A stretch of DNA of 13,981 nt from Planctomycetales bacterium (GTDB lineage Bacteria; Planctomycetota; Planctomycetia; Pirellulales; Thermoguttaceae). The stretch spans positions 1-13,981 of the forward strand of contig SKJM01000664.1 of NCBI GenBank assembly GCA_007122045.1. Reading direction: 5' to 3'. This document shows, piece after piece, positions 1 through 7,384 of the stretch (position 1 is the stretch's first letter; each line of letters opens with the position of its first letter). The notes under the pieces were generated by a model that had not been told where the DNA came from, did not search any database, and saw only the letters and a program-made list of their open reading frames with translations. The position numbers were made by a program, and so were the translations under genes.

Positions 1-2
1 GC

Positions 3-470
3 ATTGCCGGCGAACTCCAGCGGCTCATCGAAGGGATGGCCGCGCGGCACACCGGCTGGTTCACCCGCGGGCGTTACGAACTGCTGTTCCTGGCCATGCT
101 GGGGTTCCTGCTGTTCCGCCTGGGCAGGAACTTCTTCTACGATTCATGGCTGGCCGACCCGCCGGCGCCGGTAGCCGGGATGGACTTCTACCTGGCCTCG
201 GCGTTCTGGCTGCTGGTGTGGTCGCTCTTGCTGATTTGGCTGCTGGCCGGCCGTTTGCGGCGCGGGCTGCGGCGCGAGGTCGACCGGCTGGCCCTTGGCT
301 GGCCGGAGCCGGGCGGCGAGGGGCTGTTCGGCTCGATCGAGGCCGAGTGCCGCCGCGTGCGGCAGTTTCAAACCGACCTGAAGCAACTTCACGGCGAGGT
401 CGCCCACCTGCGCCACCACTTGAGCCTGCCCGAGGACGCGCTCGGGGCAAAGAGAAAGGAAGCATCATGA
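3..470 (+). CDS. Partial membrane protein, C-terminal part (possible dynamin-like GTPase tail)
   Basis: The frame is open to the left edge, reading IAGELQRLIEG before the first ATG at 36, so this is most likely the 3' end of a longer gene. Counting from that Met, two hydrophobic helices are visible at about residues 14-34 and 51-73. They are separated by a short Pro-rich loop and followed by an Arg-rich stretch and a long amphipathic, probably coiled-coil, tail with heptad-like leucines. A two-helix hairpin plus helical tail resembles the C-terminus of membrane-linked dynamin/YfjP-type GTPases, and the text looks like planctomycete examples I recall. No G-domain motif lies in the window, so the GTPase idea is inference only. 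The stop codon overlaps the next start (ATGA at 467-470), which suggests translational coupling. It could instead be a short stand-alone two-helix membrane protein starting at 36. Confidence 0.65.
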   Translation: MAGELQRLIEGMAARHTGWFTRGRYELLFLAMLGFLLFRLGRNFFYDSWLADPPAPVAGMDFYLASAFWLLVWSLLLIWLLAGRLRRGLRREVDRLALGWPEPGGEGLFGSIEAECRRVRQFQTDLKQLHGEVAHLRHHLSLPEDALGAKRKEAS

Positions 471-1471
471 GTCATGCAGATACCGGCGGCGCCGGCGACA
501 CGGCGTTTACCTGCGGTGCGGTGCGCGTTCACGTAACGAACGATGAAGCGGAAATGGGCCGGCGGACGGCGGCGGCCATTGCCGCCGACCTGCAAGAGCG
601 GGCGGCGAGTGGACCGACCGTGCTCTGGCTGATGGCCGCGCCGAGCGCGTTCGCTTTTTACCGGGCCCTGATCCGGCTGGCGGAGCAGGACGAGCCACTG
701 CGGGCCGTCTTGCGCGCAACCCATTTTTTCCAATTCGACGATTACCCGATCGCCCGCGGCGGCCCCCGGTTTCCGGCAACGTTTCGCCACCTGCTGGAGA
801 ACTACTTTTATGAACCGTTGAGCGCCGTGTGCGGCCGCCTGCCCCACGTGCACGCCCTCGAACTGACCGGCGGCGCCGGGGACGAAGACATACAACGACG
901 GTACCGCGACGATCTGCTGGCGCTGCGCGCGAAGGGCGCCGCGCTGATCGAACTGAAGGGTACCGGCATGGACGGCCACTGGGGATTTCACGGAGCGGAA
1001 ACCCCACTGGACATGGAACCCGACATGATCAGCGTCCCCATGAACGGCCAGAACATGCGCCAGCAGATGCTCGACTGGCCGCATCTGTTCCCCACGATCG
1101 ACCAGGTGCCCACCCGGGCGATCACCTTCAACGTGCCGATGTTCCTGCTGGCGGACCGTATCTACGACAATACGCCGCAAGCGCAGAAAGAATACGCGGT
1201 GCTGGCCGCCTTCGGCACGGACGCGGTGCTCAACGAGGTGCCGTCGTCGGCCTTGAAACAACACGGCCGCGCCGAGGCGTTGGTCACCCGGCAGGCCGCG
1301 CGGGCCCTGCTGGAATTCCGGGCCGGGCGGGCGCGCGATCCGGAGTATCGACTTTCCCCGGCCACGCACGCGCGCCTGGCGGCGCTGTGGCGCGACGAAC
1401 GCCTCCCGCAGATGGCGCGCGAAAACGCGGCCATCATGGATGGGGTGCTCTGCAAACTCGGCATGCTGTGA
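467..1471 (+). CDS. Divergent NagB/6-phosphogluconolactonase-fold protein
   Basis: This 334-residue protein starts at the ATG in the ATGA overlap, with AAGGA six bases upstream. The sequence can be followed along glucosamine-6-phosphate deaminase. 'FFQFDDYP' matches the NagB 'TFNLDEYVGL' block that carries the catalytic Asp. 'GTGMDGHWGF' matches 'GIGGDGHIAF' with the Asp-Gly-His retained, and 'TRAITFNVPMFLLADRIY' matches 'YAITMGVGTILEAREIV'. Key substrate-contact features are missing. The phosphate loop TGSTP is replaced by AAPSAF, the 'FNEP' Glu position is Gly (a Glu follows two residues later), and the 'TRIKTL' Arg segment is not conserved. It is also about 70 residues longer than NagB. 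The fold assignment is fairly safe; the substrate is unknown and may not be glucosamine-6-phosphate. It may be cotranscribed with the membrane protein upstream. Confidence 0.8.
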   Translation: MSHADTGGAGDTAFTCGAVRVHVTNDEAEMGRRTAAAIAADLQERAASGPTVLWLMAAPSAFAFYRALIRLAEQDEPLRAVLRATHFFQFDDYPIARGGPRFPATFRHLLENYFYEPLSAVCGRLPHVHALELTGGAGDEDIQRRYRDDLLALRAKGAALIELKGTGMDGHWGFHGAETPLDMEPDMISVPMNGQNMRQQMLDWPHLFPTIDQVPTRAITFNVPMFLLADRIYDNTPQAQKEYAVLAAFGTDAVLNEVPSSALKQHGRAEALVTRQAARALLEFRAGRARDPEYRLSPATHARLAALWRDERLPQMARENAAIMDGVLCKLGML

Positions 1472-1496
1472 ACACCCGCTGGTGCGAAGCGCGCTG

Positions 1497-4148
1497 CTAC
1501 GACACCTTGTGAATGCGCCGCCGCGGGATGGCATGCGGCGCCGGCGGCTTGCCGGCCAGGGGAACGGCAATGACCATGTCGTCGTCGGGCGCGTCGTCCT
1601 CGGCGGGATCGTCGGGCTTGGCGGCGCGCGGACGGAAGAACCGGCCGAACGGACCGCTGAGCATCGCCGGCAGGAAGATCAAATCGCCCACCAGCGCGGC
1701 GAACAGCAGCGTGAGCATGAGCATGCCGAACCGCTGCGTGGGGGTGAAGGTGCTGAAGGCGAAGGCGGCCAGGCCGAAGCCGGCGATGAACGTCGTTTGC
1801 GTCATGGCGTTGGCGCAGCGCTCGTAGGCCATCATGGCCGCGCCCTTGCGGTCGAGCCCCTGGTCGAGGCCGCGCCGGAACCACGTGAGGTAGTGGATCG
1901 TGTCGTCGACGGCCACGCCGAGGGCCACGCTGGCGGTCATCATGGAGCCGACGTCGACGAGGATCCCCAGCCAGCCCATCGTGCCGAAGATGACCACCAC
2001 GGGAAACATGTTGGGGACCATCGACACCAGGCCGGCCGACGGGCTGCGGAGCACGAACATCATCACAAAAGCGATGAGCACGAAGGCCAGGGCGAGGCTT
2101 TCGAACAGGCCGTTCATCAATTCGTGCTGCGTTTTGTACACCACGGGGACCAGGCCGGTGTAGGTCACGTCGATGCCCTCGACGCCGGCCTCGCGATAGG
2201 CGGCCAGGACGGGCTCCACGTTGGCCTGGATGTCCGCGACGAATTCGCCGTAGTCGAGGTCCGTCAGCGCGGCCACTCGGCCGGTGATGCGCCACAACTC
2301 TTCATCGGTCTCCTCGTCGACGGTCAGGTATTCGCGGAACTGGCGCCGGTGGAGGTCGAGCCGCCGGCTGAGAACCTGGTCTTGGGTGCGCCGGCGGTTG
2401 AGGATTATATCCGGGATTCCCCGGGACCGGCTGGGGGTGATGTCGGGGGCGAAGGTGGCGGCGGAGAGCGCGCCGCCGACGTCGGGCATGGCTTCGAGGG
2501 TTTGCTCGATGTGCTGCGCCAGCCGCATCCGCTCGACCATGTTCAGTTCGTTCTTCTGGTTGTCCACCCGGAGGACCACCTCCATGGGCACCAGGGGGCC
2601 GAGGTGGTTCTCCAGCCAGGTGTAGTCGGCGATGATCGGCGCGTCGGCCGAAAAGAGCTTCATCAGCTTCACCGAGGTCTGAATCTGCGCCACCCCCACC
2701 ACCAACAGCAGCATGACGGCCAGGCAGCCGGCGGCCACCCAGCCGTTGCGCCGGATGACCAGGCCGCCCACGCCGCGCCAGAACCGCAGGATGAGCGTTT
2801 CCTTCAACTCCTCGGAGTTGCCCCGGCGCGCCTCCTCGGCCACTTTGCGCGAGGGGAAAAAATGGAGGCAGGCGGGCAGGAACAGGAACACCCACGCCAG
2901 GGTCGCCAGCACGCCCCAGGCCGAATAGACGCCGAACTTGCTGATGGGAATCACGTGGCTGGCCAACAGGGAGCCGAGCCCCAGGGCGGTGGTGAGTGCG
3001 GCCAGCGAGCATGGCAGCCAGCCCAGCGCGACGGCCCGCTCCGGCGCGCGGTCGAGGCCGTGATCGTGGATGGCGTCGTGATAGTAGTTAATGACGTGGA
3101 TGGCGCTGGAAATGGCCAGCACGTACACCAGCGCCGGCATCGACAGCAGGATGGCGTCGGACGTGCCGCCGCTGAAAAAGACGCTGGCCATGGCCGTGCC
3201 CGCGGCCAGCAACGCCGTGATAATGACAATAATCGTCAAGCGGATGCTGCGGAAGCACAGCCACGACATCGCCAGTCCGACGAACAGCGACAACCCGGCC
3301 AGTCGTATCAAGGTGCGTTCGCCCTCGACATCAATCGCCACGTTGTCGACCGGCGGTCCGCCCAGACGGATCCCCTCCGGCCTTGGCGCCCGGCCGTAAA
3401 CCAGTTCGCTGAGGAAACCGCCGAAGGCTTCCGCACCGCGCAGGAGCAAATTGCCCGCCGGCTGCCGCTCGGGCGGTTCGATGTCGCATTGCCGGGCCAG
3501 ATCGCGGATGATCGCGAGGGTGGGGCGCAGTTGCTTCCCCGCGGCGGTGTCGGTCAGCGTGACGATGAGGCACGTTTTCGAGTGGTCCGGGCCGATAATG
3601 GTCCCCTCGAGCCGCGCGAGTATCTCCTCCTCGGGAAGCTCCGGAAATCGGGCTTTCATGTCCTGGACCAACCGGGCGCCGGTCAGGACGGGCGTTTTGA
3701 ACGGCGACCGCCACGTGTGGACGAGTTCCTCGATTTCCCGAGCCCTGCCGGCGTCGAGCCCCGGTACGGCCCGCAAGTTGGGATGGGCCTTCAACGCCGA
3801 CCGCGTCAGAAGCCCGTGCTCCCGCAGCACGTCGGCCTCGCGGCGGGCGATGCCGAGCTGTCCGAGGTTCGGGTCGAAGTTTTCGAGCTTCTCGGCAAGC
3901 AGGTGCAGTCGCTGATCGTCCAGCGTGCACCCTTCCCAGCTTGCCAGCACGAATTGCTCGTGCGGGAAGTGCTCGGTGAACCACGTGTGGACGGCGGTTT
4001 CCTCGAAACTATCCGGCAGCCAGTCCTTGACGTCGTTGCGATTGCTGTCGACGGTCAGGCGGGTGCCGCGCAGGATCATCGGCATGAGGAACACCGCAAT
4101 GGCGATGATCAGGAAGCCGCGGCGTGCGAAGAATGAGTGGTTTTTCAT
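1497..4148 (-). CDS. RND superfamily / MMPL-type exporter, single large subunit
   Basis: An 883-residue inner-membrane protein with the two-fold RND layout. There is one N-terminal helix (about 11-27), a large periplasmic domain (about 30-280) and five helices up to about 428. A cytoplasmic linker follows, then a second first-helix (about 469-487), a second periplasmic domain (about 490-680) and five helices up to about 830. The motif 'GVAVDDTIHYL' near 744-753 is the typical RND/sterol-sensing segment with acidic residues in TM4 of the second half. The first half has 'ISSAIHVINYYHDAI' at the equivalent place. The C-terminal tail is acidic and Pro-rich. Such proteins use proton motive force to export lipids or hydrophobic molecules; the substrate here is not predictable. 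No membrane-fusion or outer-membrane channel gene is adjacent. An in-frame ATG at 4223 would add 25 Arg/Cys-rich residues; I chose 4148 because Met-Lys then leads directly into the first helix, though neither start has a good Shine-Dalgarno. Confidence 0.9.
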   Translation of the reverse strand: MKNHSFFARRGFLIIAIAVFLMPMILRGTRLTVDSNRNDVKDWLPDSFEETAVHTWFTEHFPHEQFVLASWEGCTLDDQRLHLLAEKLENFDPNLGQLGIARREADVLREHGLLTRSALKAHPNLRAVPGLDAGRAREIEELVHTWRSPFKTPVLTGARLVQDMKARFPELPEEEILARLEGTIIGPDHSKTCLIVTLTDTAAGKQLRPTLAIIRDLARQCDIEPPERQPAGNLLLRGAEAFGGFLSELVYGRAPRPEGIRLGGPPVDNVAIDVEGERTLIRLAGLSLFVGLAMSWLCFRSIRLTIIVIITALLAAGTAMASVFFSGGTSDAILLSMPALVYVLAISSAIHVINYYHDAIHDHGLDRAPERAVALGWLPCSLAALTTALGLGSLLASHVIPISKFGVYSAWGVLATLAWVFLFLPACLHFFPSRKVAEEARRGNSEELKETLILRFWRGVGGLVIRRNGWVAAGCLAVMLLLVVGVAQIQTSVKLMKLFSADAPIIADYTWLENHLGPLVPMEVVLRVDNQKNELNMVERMRLAQHIEQTLEAMPDVGGALSAATFAPDITPSRSRGIPDIILNRRRTQDQVLSRRLDLHRRQFREYLTVDEETDEELWRITGRVAALTDLDYGEFVADIQANVEPVLAAYREAGVEGIDVTYTGLVPVVYKTQHELMNGLFESLALAFVLIAFVMMFVLRSPSAGLVSMVPNMFPVVVIFGTMGWLGILVDVGSMMTASVALGVAVDDTIHYLTWFRRGLDQGLDRKGAAMMAYERCANAMTQTTFIAGFGLAAFAFSTFTPTQRFGMLMLTLLFAALVGDLIFLPAMLSGPFGRFFRPRAAKPDDPAEDDAPDDDMVIAVPLAGKPPAPHAIPRRRIHKVS

Positions 4149-4267
4149 GCGGAGGCGGGACCGGCAATGGCTTGAGTGCGACGCGCGCCGCCGGGATGGA
4201 CACCCCCCACACGAGTGCGGCATTACCCGCCCGTGCCCCCTGTCAATGGAGAAGCGGCGTTTTCTTT

Positions 4268-4296
4268 AGTCTACACTCACAGTCCGGCGGAGTCCA
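4268..4296 (-). promoter_or_regulatory. Possible promoter for the RND exporter gene
   Basis: On the minus strand TGGACT (4296-4291) and TAGACT (4273-4268) are separated by 17 bases, each matching the sigma-70 consensus at four of six positions. Transcription from about 4261 would give a leader of roughly 110 bases before the ATG at 4148. The rest of the 256-bp gap (4149-4404) between the exporter start and the BBP7 stop holds no gene. Weak, by-eye prediction. Confidence 0.22.
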
Positions 4297-4381
4297 TGCC
4301 GACTTGGGTCCGGGTTTCACTGCCACCGGTTCCCCTGCGCAACCGCCCAGGTCGCCCATCTTGCGCGGACAACCCCGTAGA

Positions 4382-4394
4382 GGGCCTGAAGCCC
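4382..4394. repeat. Short GGGC-cTGAA-GCCC hairpin downstream of the BBP7 gene
   Basis: GGGCCTGAAGCCC lies 10 bases past the BBP7 stop (4405-4407). It forms a four-base GGGC/GCCC stem. A closely similar 12-mer, GGGCTGAAGCCC, occurs at 13770-13781 in another non-coding gap. There is no T-run, so it is not a standard intrinsic terminator. It may be chance in GC-rich DNA or a copy of a short dispersed palindrome. Confidence 0.3.
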
Positions 4395-4404
4395 CGCCAG
4401 TTCG

Positions 4405-5757
4405 CTAGAAGGTCCACTCAAAGCCGGCGGTCAAGCCGTGGTAGAAGACGGTCGCCCCGGTATCCACCCGCCCGGTGGGCGTCGGGGTGAACTCCATTTG
4501 GTTCGGGCCCAGGGCCAGCCCGGCTATCCACATCAGGTCGTACGAGCCAGTCAGCCAGAAGTGGGGGGTGATCATATACTTGCCGGTTGCGCCGAACTCG
4601 ATCACCGCGGCCAGGGCTCTGCGACTATCGCCGGTCTGAAAGTTCGGAGCGATGCCGAATCCCGTACTCCTGACCAGGCTGACCTGGTCGGCCGAATTGA
4701 CCATGGCGGCGGTTTTCCCGCGGAATCCCCAGGACCACTTGTTGTAGCGGTAGATCAGGTCGCCTCCGATCTGCAGGCCCACCATGCTATTGCCCGCCCA
4801 CACGTGGTAATCGCCGAAGGTATCGAACACGTCGCCGTTCTCGATAATCCGGCTTCGCGAACTGAACTGGGAACTATCGCCGACGCGCATGGCCCGCAAG
4901 CCGTAGAGAAACGAATAATAGGGGCCGGGCCGCTTCTCGCGCCGCCACCGCCCGCTAGGATGCAACACTAAGCGGTCCTTGCGGATCCGCGGCCGGATGC
5001 GGGCGTTCAGTTCCCAGTTGTGGATGTGCGATCGGGAGTTGAACAAGTGGGTATCGGCGAAATTGAACCCCCCGAAGACGCTGGTCCCCAAAATGTCGAC
5101 GGTGCGGTCGAACGGGCTGAATAGATTGCCGGTTTCGACCCCGAAGAACGGGGAAATTCGCTTCCCGGTCACGACCCTCGTCTCGTCCCAGGCGTGGAAC
5201 CCCCAGAAGGTAAACTCAAGGAAGTGGTCGCGATTTTCCGAATCGCGCGCCAAGTGACGCCCAATGGTCATGTAGTAGCCCGGCGTCGCCTCAAAGGTGA
5301 TCGATTTCGTGCTCATGCGGGTGGCGGCGAACGGCGTCTCCAACTGGGCGGAGACGTCGGGCAGATATTCGGAAGAAAGCTCCCGGCGGCGCGGTCGCCC
5401 CCTGGTGAACACGCGCACCTGGTGGTCGGTGTACCAGGTGGGGGGGCAGCAAACGCCCTTGCCGAGGAAATCGCACGGGCCGAGGGGATCCTCCGAGTAG
5501 GTGCTGCCGTCCAGACTGATCCCCCGATACTCCGCCATGGCCCGGGCCATATCCTCGGCCAGGAAGTCCTCGGTGATTTCGCCGTCCCAGGGCATTTCGC
5601 GATAGGCGGGGTCAGGGGGGAAAGCCTGCTGTCCCACCGTTTCGCCGGAAAACATCCGTTCCGACGCCAAGCCGGTATGTCCGCAGGCAAGAACGGTTGC
5701 CACCAGCACCAATGGGGTAATCGGAGTTCCCCTGCCTGTCCAAGCCATTTTGCTCAC
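4405..5757 (-). CDS. BBP7 family outer-membrane beta-barrel protein
   Basis: This 450-residue secreted protein has a hydrophobic signal segment (TPITPLVLVATVLACG, about residues 11-26) with a likely signal peptidase I site after 'HTGLA'. A Cys at residue 25 gives a poor lipobox, so a lipoprotein is less likely. The mature part is rich in Gly, Phe, Tyr and alternating aromatic/polar strands. It ends in 'VFYHGLTAGFEWTF', the terminal beta-strand with final Phe typical of outer-membrane barrels and of the planctomycete BBP7 family. An early 'CDFLGKGVCCPPTWYTDHQVRVF' block (split here as a Cys cluster followed by WYTDHQVRVF) is possibly a disulfide-bonded region. The start is a GTG: AAGGAGG (5769-5763) lies five bases upstream of it, whereas the next ATG (5748) is 14 bases away. 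Function is unknown; a porin or surface structural role is a guess. It is preceded by a 306-bp leader with a hairpin. Confidence 0.85.
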   Translation of the reverse strand: MSKMAWTGRGTPITPLVLVATVLACGHTGLASERMFSGETVGQQAFPPDPAYREMPWDGEITEDFLAEDMARAMAEYRGISLDGSTYSEDPLGPCDFLGKGVCCPPTWYTDHQVRVFTRGRPRRRELSSEYLPDVSAQLETPFAATRMSTKSITFEATPGYYMTIGRHLARDSENRDHFLEFTFWGFHAWDETRVVTGKRISPFFGVETGNLFSPFDRTVDILGTSVFGGFNFADTHLFNSRSHIHNWELNARIRPRIRKDRLVLHPSGRWRREKRPGPYYSFLYGLRAMRVGDSSQFSSRSRIIENGDVFDTFGDYHVWAGNSMVGLQIGGDLIYRYNKWSWGFRGKTAAMVNSADQVSLVRSTGFGIAPNFQTGDSRRALAAVIEFGATGKYMITPHFWLTGSYDLMWIAGLALGPNQMEFTPTPTGRVDTGATVFYHGLTAGFEWTF

Positions 5758-5785
5758 GATATCCTCCTTGACTGAGCCACAACGC

Positions 5786-5808
5786 GGTAGCGCGTGCGCC
5801 CGGCTACC
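5786..5808 (-). promoter_or_regulatory. Leader hairpin upstream of BBP7 start
   Basis: On the minus strand GGTAGC (5808-5803) and GCTACC (5791-5786) are exact inverted repeats separated by 11 bases. The hairpin ends 16 bases before the AAGGAGG ribosome binding site of the BBP7 gene, so it would sit in the mRNA leader. The 5' arm reads GGTAGCCGGG, reminiscent of the 3' stem of a cyclic-di-GMP-I (GEMM) aptamer, but I cannot find the 5' GACGCAAAGCC-type half. It is therefore described as a hairpin only. Confidence 0.35.
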
Positions 5809-6036
5809 TTGCTGGTCGCAAAAAGTCACACCAGGTAAATCGGCCGATCGCCGCCGTCACAACAGAAATAACCGATAAATCCGCGCAAAACCCCGCAGAC
5901 ACCTTGGCCGACAAGCAGGAAAGATAGCCCGCAAACAACCCAGAATGCCCATCGCGCCATTCGCGGCGGCCTGGAAGTCACTCGTTCTTGTGGCAAGGAC
6001 TCCAGCTTCGGGATCCTGCGAAGCAGCTCGAATCGG

Positions 6037-6055
6037 GGAGGTGCAGCTAACCTCC
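6037..6055 (-). terminator. Hairpin just past the GlmU-like stop codon (possible terminator)
   Basis: Eight bases after the GlmU-like TGA the minus strand has GGAGGT, a seven-base loop and ACCTCC, a perfect six-base stem. No U-tract follows, so it is not a classic intrinsic terminator. It could be a processing or 3'-end stabilising hairpin closing the four-gene run. Confidence 0.25.
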
Positions 6056-6063
6056 GAAAGGGA

Positions 6064-7353
6064 TCACATGCGTTGCGCAGCCAGCATGCGCCGGCCTATC
6101 TTGATCAGCGGATCGCGCTGCGGCCTGGTCATCTGGAAGACGGCCTCCCAGAGCGCCTCTTCGGCTGCCGTCCATTCACATTGGCGCCGGCCCATGGCCG
6201 CCTGCGCGGTTTCGTACAGTTTCTTCCGCCCGAAACCCTTTGTCACCACGCCTTCCAGGAACCAGGCGAAGCTGGGAATGAACTTCGGCAGCGGCTTGCC
6301 CGTGGCCGAAATCAAGGCCATCGCGCCGGCGTATGTTCCCGTGTTGAACAGGGTGCCGATGGAGGTCTTCGTGTGGTCGCCGATCAGCGCGCCGATCTTG
6401 GTCGAGCCGGTGTCGATGGGCCGTTTGCCGTCCAAGGCGATGGAGACGTTCGTGTAGTCGTTCTTCAGGTCGCTGTTGCTGGTGAACGCCCCCAGGTTGA
6501 CCCACCGGCCCACGTAGGCGTGGCCCAGGAAGCCGTCGTGGTACTTGTTCGAGTATCCCTGAATGATCGATTCCTCGACCTCGCCGCCGACGCGGCACAT
6601 GGGCCCGATGGAATTGCCCTCGCGGCAGTTGGCGCCGAGCAGCATCGACCGGCGGCCGAGGTAGCAGGGCCCTTCGACGCGGGTGAAGGGGAGCACCTCG
6701 GCCTCTTCGTCGATGTAAATCGGCCCGCCGGAGGCGTCGAGCACGACCATGGGATGGATGCGGGCGCCCGGCGCCACGTACACGTCGGCCGGGCCGCCGC
6801 GCACGGCCTTCGGCTCCTCGATCGTCCCTTCGACGCCGCTGCGGCCGAGGGCCTGAAAATCGCGCGCAATCTGCGCCGGGTTCTCGAGAATGAGGTCCCA
6901 GGTGTAGTTCCAGGAGGGCGGCGCGGGGTCGCCCTTGGGCAACTGCGCCCGCGCCGAATCGAGCAGCGCCTCGACCGAGCCGGCATCGAGCTTCTCCAAA
7001 TCGGCCCGTTCGATTCGGACGGCGACCGTGCGGCCCTCGGCGTCGGCAACCACCCGGCTCGGCCCCTCGGCAAGGTCTCCCACTTTGTGGGCCTTCAGCC
7101 GCGGATGCACCAGCAGCAGGTCGTCGCCGGTGAGCTGCGAGGCGTCGTTGACCGGCAGGTCGACCTGTTCGCGGTAGAAGTCGGCCATGTACGGGGGGAC
7201 GAAACAGGCGACGTCGGCGGTTCCCGCGGCGGCCACAAGTTTCTCGCGGAGCGAGGTGATGCCGCACCGCAACTCCCAGATGGGCCGGTTCAGCGCCAGG
7301 GGGTCGAAATGATAACGTTTCTCGTCGAGCAGGTCGAACAGGATCAGTCGCAT
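6064..7353 (-). CDS. GlmU-like bifunctional sugar nucleotidyltransferase / left-handed beta-helix acetyltransferase
   Basis: This 429-residue cytoplasmic protein belongs to the alternative GlmU-like family. Its N-terminus 'MRLILFDLLDEKR...RPIWELRCGITSLREK' lacks the usual GxGTRM loop of classical GlmU but has the 'RPxxELRxGIxxxxEK' signature of that family. The C-terminal half (about 190-370) shows hexapeptide-like repeats of a left-handed beta-helix. It contains the well-conserved 'GYSNKYHDGFLGHAYVG' block, whose His is the likely acetyltransfer base. Characterised relatives make UDP-GlcNAc or a related UDP-sugar from an amino-sugar-1-phosphate. It is the last gene of the four-gene run, 31 bases after nagB. 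The start at 7353 has GGAG six bases upstream; an upstream in-frame ATG at 7431 would overlap nagB and adds residues unlike the family. Exact acceptor sugar is not provable from sequence. Confidence 0.88.
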   Translation of the reverse strand: MRLILFDLLDEKRYHFDPLALNRPIWELRCGITSLREKLVAAAGTADVACFVPPYMADFYREQVDLPVNDASQLTGDDLLLVHPRLKAHKVGDLAEGPSRVVADAEGRTVAVRIERADLEKLDAGSVEALLDSARAQLPKGDPAPPSWNYTWDLILENPAQIARDFQALGRSGVEGTIEEPKAVRGGPADVYVAPGARIHPMVVLDASGGPIYIDEEAEVLPFTRVEGPCYLGRRSMLLGANCREGNSIGPMCRVGGEVEESIIQGYSNKYHDGFLGHAYVGRWVNLGAFTSNSDLKNDYTNVSIALDGKRPIDTGSTKIGALIGDHTKTSIGTLFNTGTYAGAMALISATGKPLPKFIPSFAWFLEGVVTKGFGRKKLYETAQAAMGRRQCEWTAAEEALWEAVFQMTRPQRDPLIKIGRRMLAAQRM

Positions 7354-7384
7354 ACGAATCTCCAGCGTTGGGGGACGCGCCGCT

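Larger units (their letters stand above)
5758..6063. other. Non-coding gap between the GlmU-like gene and BBP7
   Basis: These 306 bases carry no convincing gene on either strand. The stretch 5820-5945 is visibly more AT-rich than its surroundings, as expected of a promoter region for BBP7. It contains a perfect 10-base palindrome ATCGGCCGAT (5839-5848) and hairpins at 5786-5808 and 6037-6055 listed separately. I could not identify a convincing -35/-10 pair. The BBP7 ribosome binding site (5763-5769) closes the gap. Confidence 0.6.

Noticed and set aside
1440..4136. 898-residue plus-strand open frame opposite the RND exporter
   Set aside because: It mirrors the exporter codons, is Gln/His/Arg/Gly-rich without any domain or helix pattern, and arises from GC-rich third positions on the opposite strand.
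5815..5835. Sigma-54-like TGGTGTGACTTTTTGC on the minus strand upstream of BBP7
   Set aside because: The GG and GC elements are 11 bases apart rather than the strict 10, and the -24 half is poor.
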